Origin: Bacillota bacterium
GTDB lineage: Bacteria; Bacillota; Clostridia; Clostridiales; Clostridiaceae
Direction: 5' to 3'
Length of the DNA stretch: 9,621 bases
Assembly (NCBI GenBank): GCA_030706065.1
Contig: JAUZPH010000107.1
Coordinates: 1 to 9,621, forward strand
The position numbers and the translations under genes are program-made. Shown piece by piece: positions 6,353 to 9,621 of the stretch (position 1 is the first letter of the stretch; every line of letters starts with the position of its first letter). The notes beneath the pieces are model-generated. The model did no database searches and was not told the DNA's origin. It was given only the letters and a program-made list of their open reading frames with translations.

Positions 6353-8156
6353 ATTCTACTTTCAGTACTGCCATGAAGGCTTCCTGAGGCACTTCCACGG
6401 AGCCGACCTGCCTCATTCTCTTCTTTCCTTCCTTCTGCTTTTCGAGGAGCTTCTTTTTTCTTGATATATCTCCTCCATAGCACTTGGCAAGAACATCCTT
6501 TCTCATGGCTTTTACAGTTTCCCTCGCTATAACCTTTGCGCCGATAGCTGCCTGAATCGGTATTTCAAAGAGCTGCCTCGGAATTATTTCCTTCAGCTTT
6601 TCCGCCATGTTCCTTCCCTTTGTATAGGCTCTTTCTTCAGGAACAATCATGGAAAGCGCATCAACTATCTCACTATTCAGCAGTATATCAAGCTTAACCA
6701 GTTTAGTCTGAACATATCCCTTGAATTCATAGTCCAGGGAGGCATACCCACGGCTTCTTGATTTTAAAGCATCAAAGAAGTCATATATTATTTCATTCAG
6801 AGGCATATCATAGTTTAATACAACTCTTGTTGCCTCAATGTAGCTCATGTCAATATAGGTACCCCTCCTTGTCTGGCATAGGTCCATAACGGCACCCACA
6901 TACTCGGAAGGGGTTATTATGGCTGCCTTCACTATGGGTTCTTCCATATAATCAATTTCCGAAGGTGCCGGCAGATTGGTAGGATTGGTTATTTCGATTA
7001 CCGTACCGTCTGTCTTCGCAACCTTATAGATAACAGAAGGCGCTGTAGTTATGATATCTATATCATATTCCCTTTCAATTCTCTCCTGAATAATTTCCAT
7101 GTGCAGAAGTCCAAGGAAGCCGCATCTGAAGCCAAAGCCCAGGGCAATGGAGGTTTCCGGTTCAAAGGACAGGGCTGCATCATTGAGCTGAAGCTTCTCA
7201 AGAGCCTCTTTTAGTTCTTCATAATCTGCTCCGTCCACCGGATAGATACCGCTGTATACCATTGGTACTGCAGGCCTGTATCCCGGTAGAACTTCCTTTG
7301 CAGGATTGGCCGCTGTGGTTATTGTATCACCTACTCTTGCGTCCCTTACATTTTTAATTGACGCGGTTATATAGCCTACATCACCTGCACGCAACTCTTC
7401 AATAGGCATGAAGCCCGGTGCAAAAACTCCGACTTCGGTGACTTCATATACCTTTTCCGAAACCATCAGCTTTATTTTTGTGCCGGCCCGGACATTGCCT
7501 TCCTTCACCCTCACATAACAGACCACACCTTTATAGCTGTCATAGTAGGAGTCGAAGATTAGGGCCCTCAGCGGAGCTTCTTCATCACCTTCCGGTGCAG
7601 GCATCTTCTCTATTATACTGTCAAGTACCGCTTCGATATTAAGTCCCGACTTGGCGGATACCATCGGTGCATCCGCGGCATCCAGTCCTATTACATCCTC
7701 TATCTCACGCTTGACTTCCTCCGGCCTGGCACTGGCAAGGTCAATCTTATTTATTACCGGGACTATTTCAAGGTTGTGATCCAGAGCCAGATAGCAGTTG
7801 GCAAGAGTCTGTGCCTGGATTCCCTGGGTGGCATCCACTACAAGTATTGCGCCTTCGCAGGCAGCAAGGCTTCTTGACACCTCGTAATTAAAATCTACGT
7901 GCCCAGGAGTATCGATGAGATTCAATATATACTCATCACCGTTCTTTCCCCTATAAATAAGTCTGACGGCTTGAGCCTTTATGGTTATTCCTCTCTCCTT
8001 TTCAAGGTCCATGTTGTCCAAAATCTGCTCTTCCATTTCTCTCTTGGTAATGGTTCCAGTTTTTTCCAGAAGCCTGTCTGCAAGAGTTGATTTACCATGA
8101 TCTATATGTGCTACTATACAAAAGTTCCTTATCCGTTTCTGCCTTTCGCTCTGCAT
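6351..8156 (-). CDS. lepA: Elongation factor 4 (LepA), ribosomal GTPase
   Basis: A translational GTPase that acts on the ribosome; proposed roles are back-translocation of stalled ribosomes and help in initiation or 30S assembly. The 601 residues match the usual family length. All GTPase motifs are present: G1 AHIDHGKST (16-24), G2 RGITIK (55-60), G3 DTPGH (82-86), G4 NKID (136-139) and G5 SAKSG (167-171). EF-G-like domains II, III and V follow, then the LepA-specific C-terminal domain with KCYGGDISRKKKLLEKQKEGKKRM near the end. The ATG is chosen because an in-frame TAG lies eight codons upstream and no other start codon lies between them. It has no good Shine-Dalgarno nearby; the only strong one is 40 nt upstream, across a hairpin. 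It heads the lepA-hemW unit. Confidence 0.98.
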   Translation of the reverse strand: MQSERQKRIRNFCIVAHIDHGKSTLADRLLEKTGTITKREMEEQILDNMDLEKERGITIKAQAVRLIYRGKNGDEYILNLIDTPGHVDFNYEVSRSLAACEGAILVVDATQGIQAQTLANCYLALDHNLEIVPVINKIDLASARPEEVKREIEDVIGLDAADAPMVSAKSGLNIEAVLDSIIEKMPAPEGDEEAPLRALIFDSYYDSYKGVVCYVRVKEGNVRAGTKIKLMVSEKVYEVTEVGVFAPGFMPIEELRAGDVGYITASIKNVRDARVGDTITTAANPAKEVLPGYRPAVPMVYSGIYPVDGADYEELKEALEKLQLNDAALSFEPETSIALGFGFRCGFLGLLHMEIIQERIEREYDIDIITTAPSVIYKVAKTDGTVIEITNPTNLPAPSEIDYMEEPIVKAAIITPSEYVGAVMDLCQTRRGTYIDMSYIEATRVVLNYDMPLNEIIYDFFDALKSRSRGYASLDYEFKGYVQTKLVKLDILLNSEIVDALSMIVPEERAYTKGRNMAEKLKEIIPRQLFEIPIQAAIGAKVIARETVKAMRKDVLAKCYGGDISRKKKLLEKQKEGKKRMRQVGSVEVPQEAFMAVLKVE

Positions 8157-8204
8157 ATCATACTTTTCGGAAAAACACTATTTTCCGAAAAAGTGTTCAC
8201 CCCC
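8157..8204 (-). promoter_or_regulatory. lepA leader: distant Shine-Dalgarno joined to the start codon by a hairpin
   Basis: GGGGGTGA (8197-8204) is the only strong ribosome-binding sequence before lepA, but it ends 40 nt before the ATG. The bases at 8162-8194 form a 13-bp hairpin with one bulged U and a 6-nt loop (arms around TTCGGAAAA and TTTTCCGAA). With the hairpin closed, only 2 + 5 = 7 unpaired nt separate the Shine-Dalgarno from ATG, which is a normal spacing. A weaker, mutually exclusive hairpin (8174-8197, AACACT with AGTGTT outside TTTT/AAAA) would bury one base of the Shine-Dalgarno and undo the bridge. Base pairing is read directly; the function is inferred. Confidence 0.6.
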
Positions 8205-8318
8205 ATTATTAATAATAAACAACTATCCTGCATCCTGTCGTCAAGTATCTATCAATGTAGACAACCAAGAAAACTGCACAATGGTTACAACAAACGCTCT
8301 CCTAGATAATCATCATAA

Positions 8319-8349
8319 ATTATATCACAGAAATATCGGATTCTGTCAA
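8319..8349 (-). promoter_or_regulatory. Sigma-A-type promoter of lepA-hemW
   Basis: A perfect TTGACA (8344-8349) and a perfect TATAAT (8319-8324) preceded by TG one base upstream (extended -10). The 19-nt spacer is longer than the optimum of 17, which the extended -10 may offset. Transcription would start near 8312, giving a leader of about 155 nt before lepA. The -35 lies 12 nt after the stop codon of the upstream small gene, with no terminator between them. Confidence 0.75.
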
Positions 8350-8361
8350 CAATTACTGAAA

Positions 8362-8712
8362 TTACTTTGATAGGGAATTTGCCTCACTCTTATTCGAATT
8401 TATTTTTTCCTTTAATCCTTTAAAAATGCTGCCGTTTATATAGAATATCTTGTTCCCCACCGTAAATCTCAGGTCAAAGGGCGATGAAGAGTAGTATATT
8501 CTCAGCTTTGTATCTTTCTTTCGGTCTAAAACCACCTCTCCGTAAAGATCCGACCTGGATCTGCCATCATCGAATACATTTGCATATACAGCTTCATCAT
8601 TGGCATTGCCGTTCATCCTGTTGTATTCAACATTGACACTGGCTATTCCCGCAAAAACAGAAAGAAGGCACAGGATAAGTACTATGGCATATTTTTTTCT
8701 TCCAAACAACAA
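8362..8712 (-). CDS. Small membrane-anchored or secreted protein of unknown function
   Basis: I do not recognise the family. The product is about 116 residues. It starts with a short basic stretch (FGRKKY), then one hydrophobic helix of about 18 residues (AIVLILCLLSVFAGIASV), which is a signal anchor or signal peptide. A polar, probably extracytoplasmic domain with beta-like segments follows (GEVVLDRKK, KLRIYYSS, FDLRFTVGNKIFYING), then a Lys/Ser/Asn-rich tail. The reading frame is open back to a GTG at 8718, but the Shine-Dalgarno AGGGGGTG overlaps that GTG, so a TTG at 8712 or 8709 is the better start. It lies between spoIIP and lepA, the place held by the membrane protein gene yqxA in B. 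subtilis; homology to YqxA is not shown. Co-transcription with spoIIP, and hence a sporulation link, is plausible but inferred. Confidence 0.75.
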   Translation of the reverse strand: MLFGRKKYAIVLILCLLSVFAGIASVNVEYNRMNGNANDEAVYANVFDDGRSRSDLYGEVVLDRKKDTKLRIYYSSSPFDLRFTVGNKIFYINGSIFKGLKEKINSNKSEANSLSK

Positions 8713-8715
8713 GGG

Positions 8716-8723
8716 CACCCCCT
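8716..8723 (-). promoter_or_regulatory. Ribosome binding site that decides the start of the small gene before lepA
   Basis: AGGGGGTG on the minus strand matches the anti-Shine-Dalgarno well. It overlaps the GTG at 8716-8718, making that codon unusable with it. From the AGGGGG core the spacing is 5 nt to the TTG at 8710-8712 and 8 nt to the TTG at 8707-8709. Confidence 0.65.
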
Positions 8724-8773
8724 AGGAAATAAAATATATACCTATAAGGATGCTCTTCTTAATAAAAACTTAT

Positions 8774-9621
8774 TCACTTTTTCCCATTTAAATATTCTGC
8801 AATTATCCTTGCTATATATTTCCCTGAGGTCTTTGATTCATCCATAGTATTGATATTGGCTCCCACTTCAATGAGTATTGCATTATTACTCAAATCCTGG
8901 TTGAAGTATTTACTGCCGTAATTATAATAGTAAATATCCTTGAAGAAACCTGGGAAATATTTGTTACTGATGTCCGCCAGACTGTTAGCCACGGCAAGGT
9001 TCTTATCGAAATGAGGATTTTTTTTGCAGAGAACAAATCTTATATCTGCTACATTTTCCCCATTCATTTTCGTTGTAACAGTGCTCTTGCTGTATGCAGC
9101 ATCCCTATGGAGGTCAATTATCAGCTTAAAATCGCCGTATTTGTTCAAATATTTGTTAACCGTTTCTCTGGACCTCGAATAGGATGCGTTAAATGAAGAA
9201 TTATGTATGGTTTTATCGTGTGCAACGTTGATACCATATTTATTTTCCAACTCGTCGGTTAATACATCGCCTACAGCACAGACATTTTTTGAAGGGTCGT
9301 CGTTATAATTGCCGTTGGGGTCATAACTCTCTGTAGTATGGGTGTGGTATATGAGCACTTCCGGTTTTGTATTATCCAAAGGCTTTTTTATATTTGGATT
9401 ATCAATGCTATTAGCTGTACTTGAATTTCCTGATGAATCGGTGCTCCCCGGAGCAGCTGCATTGCCTGGTGTATTGGAATTACCAGGTGTACCCTGGTTT
9501 GTGGTGCTTACCATTCCCGGTGTGGGAGCAAAGGGATCTACCTTTGCGATAGAGCCGGTCCCTGAAGTATCCGGAAGTTCTGTATCTACCCCAGTGCTCT
9601 TGAGAAGTGAGACCTCCCTGC
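8774..9621 (-). CDS. spoIIP: Stage II sporulation protein P, C-terminal part (partial)
   Basis: A peptidoglycan amidase and endopeptidase that works with SpoIID and SpoIIM to thin septal peptidoglycan and drive engulfment of the forespore; known members are made in the mother cell under sigma-E. The frame is open to the window edge, giving 281 visible residues; the ATG at 9514 is internal, since the same frame continues upstream without a stop. A low-complexity linker with repeated TPG units (about residues 33-58 of the visible part) precedes the catalytic domain. That domain shows YHTHTTESY (91-99), DLHRDA (169-174) and LIEVGANINT (249-258); their His and Glu residues are the likely zinc ligands and catalytic group. 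The N-terminal membrane anchor expected for the family is outside the window. It stops 55-61 nt before the next gene. Confidence 0.95.
   Translation of the reverse strand, partial: REVSLLKSTGVDTELPDTSGTGSIAKVDPFAPTPGMVSTTNQGTPGNSNTPGNAAAPGSTDSSGNSSTANSIDNPNIKKPLDNTKPEVLIYHTHTTESYDPNGNYNDDPSKNVCAVGDVLTDELENKYGINVAHDKTIHNSSFNASYSRSRETVNKYLNKYGDFKLIIDLHRDAAYSKSTVTTKMNGENVADIRFVLCKKNPHFDKNLAVANSLADISNKYFPGFFKDIYYYNYGSKYFNQDLSNNAILIEVGANINTMDESKTSGKYIARIIAEYLNGKK

Noticed and set aside
8143..8209. A short leader peptide frame overlapping the lepA start, beginning with the ATG before GGGGGTG
   Set aside because: That ATG has no Shine-Dalgarno of its own, and the frame shows no codon pattern typical of attenuation peptides.
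8774..9514. Treating the ATG at 9514 as the true start of the SpoIIP gene
   Set aside because: The frame stays open to the window edge, encodes further linker-like residues, lacks a ribosome binding site at that ATG, and the family needs an N-terminal membrane anchor.

Overview
This window is a low-to-moderate GC segment of a spore-forming Firmicute, most likely a member of Clostridia. Three things point there: a SpoIIP sporulation protein, a DnaK lacking the long ATPase-domain insert of Gram-negative DnaK, and the gene order spoIIP - small membrane protein - lepA - hemW - hrcA - grpE - dnaK - dnaJ. Every gene lies on the minus strand, so transcription runs from high to low coordinates. No mobile element, CRISPR array, tRNA or rRNA was seen.

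Right end (about 8362-9621): the C-terminal part of spoIIP, cut by the window edge, is followed by a small single-pass membrane or secreted protein of unknown function, which starts with TTG or GTG. B. subtilis has yqxA in the same slot. No terminator separates this gene from the lepA promoter, whose -35 hexamer begins 12 nt beyond the stop codon.

Middle (5208-8349): a good promoter drives lepA (elongation factor 4) through a leader of about 155 nt, followed by hemW (radical-SAM heme chaperone). The hemW Shine-Dalgarno overlaps the lepA stop codon. The best ribosome-binding sequence for lepA is 40 nt from its ATG, but a strong hairpin fills exactly the space between them.

Left end (1-5067): a class I heat-shock operon, hrcA-grpE-dnaK-dnaJ. 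A sigma-A-type promoter (TTGACA, 17 nt, extended -10) is followed by a perfect CIRCE operator (TTAGCACTC-N9-GAGTGCTAA) in the 5' UTR. HrcA binds CIRCE and represses its own operon; GrpE, DnaK and DnaJ form the Hsp70 folding machine. Hairpins occur between grpE and dnaK, between dnaK and dnaJ, and after dnaJ, and could tune the relative amounts of each product.

The gene content is conserved and well known, and I see no undescribed multi-gene system. The parts that merit a second look are non-coding: the lepA leader, the grpE-dnaK repeat element and the dnaK-dnaJ hairpin. Two protein-level oddities are the vicinal cysteine pairs in the GrpE tail and the uncharacterised small protein before lepA.
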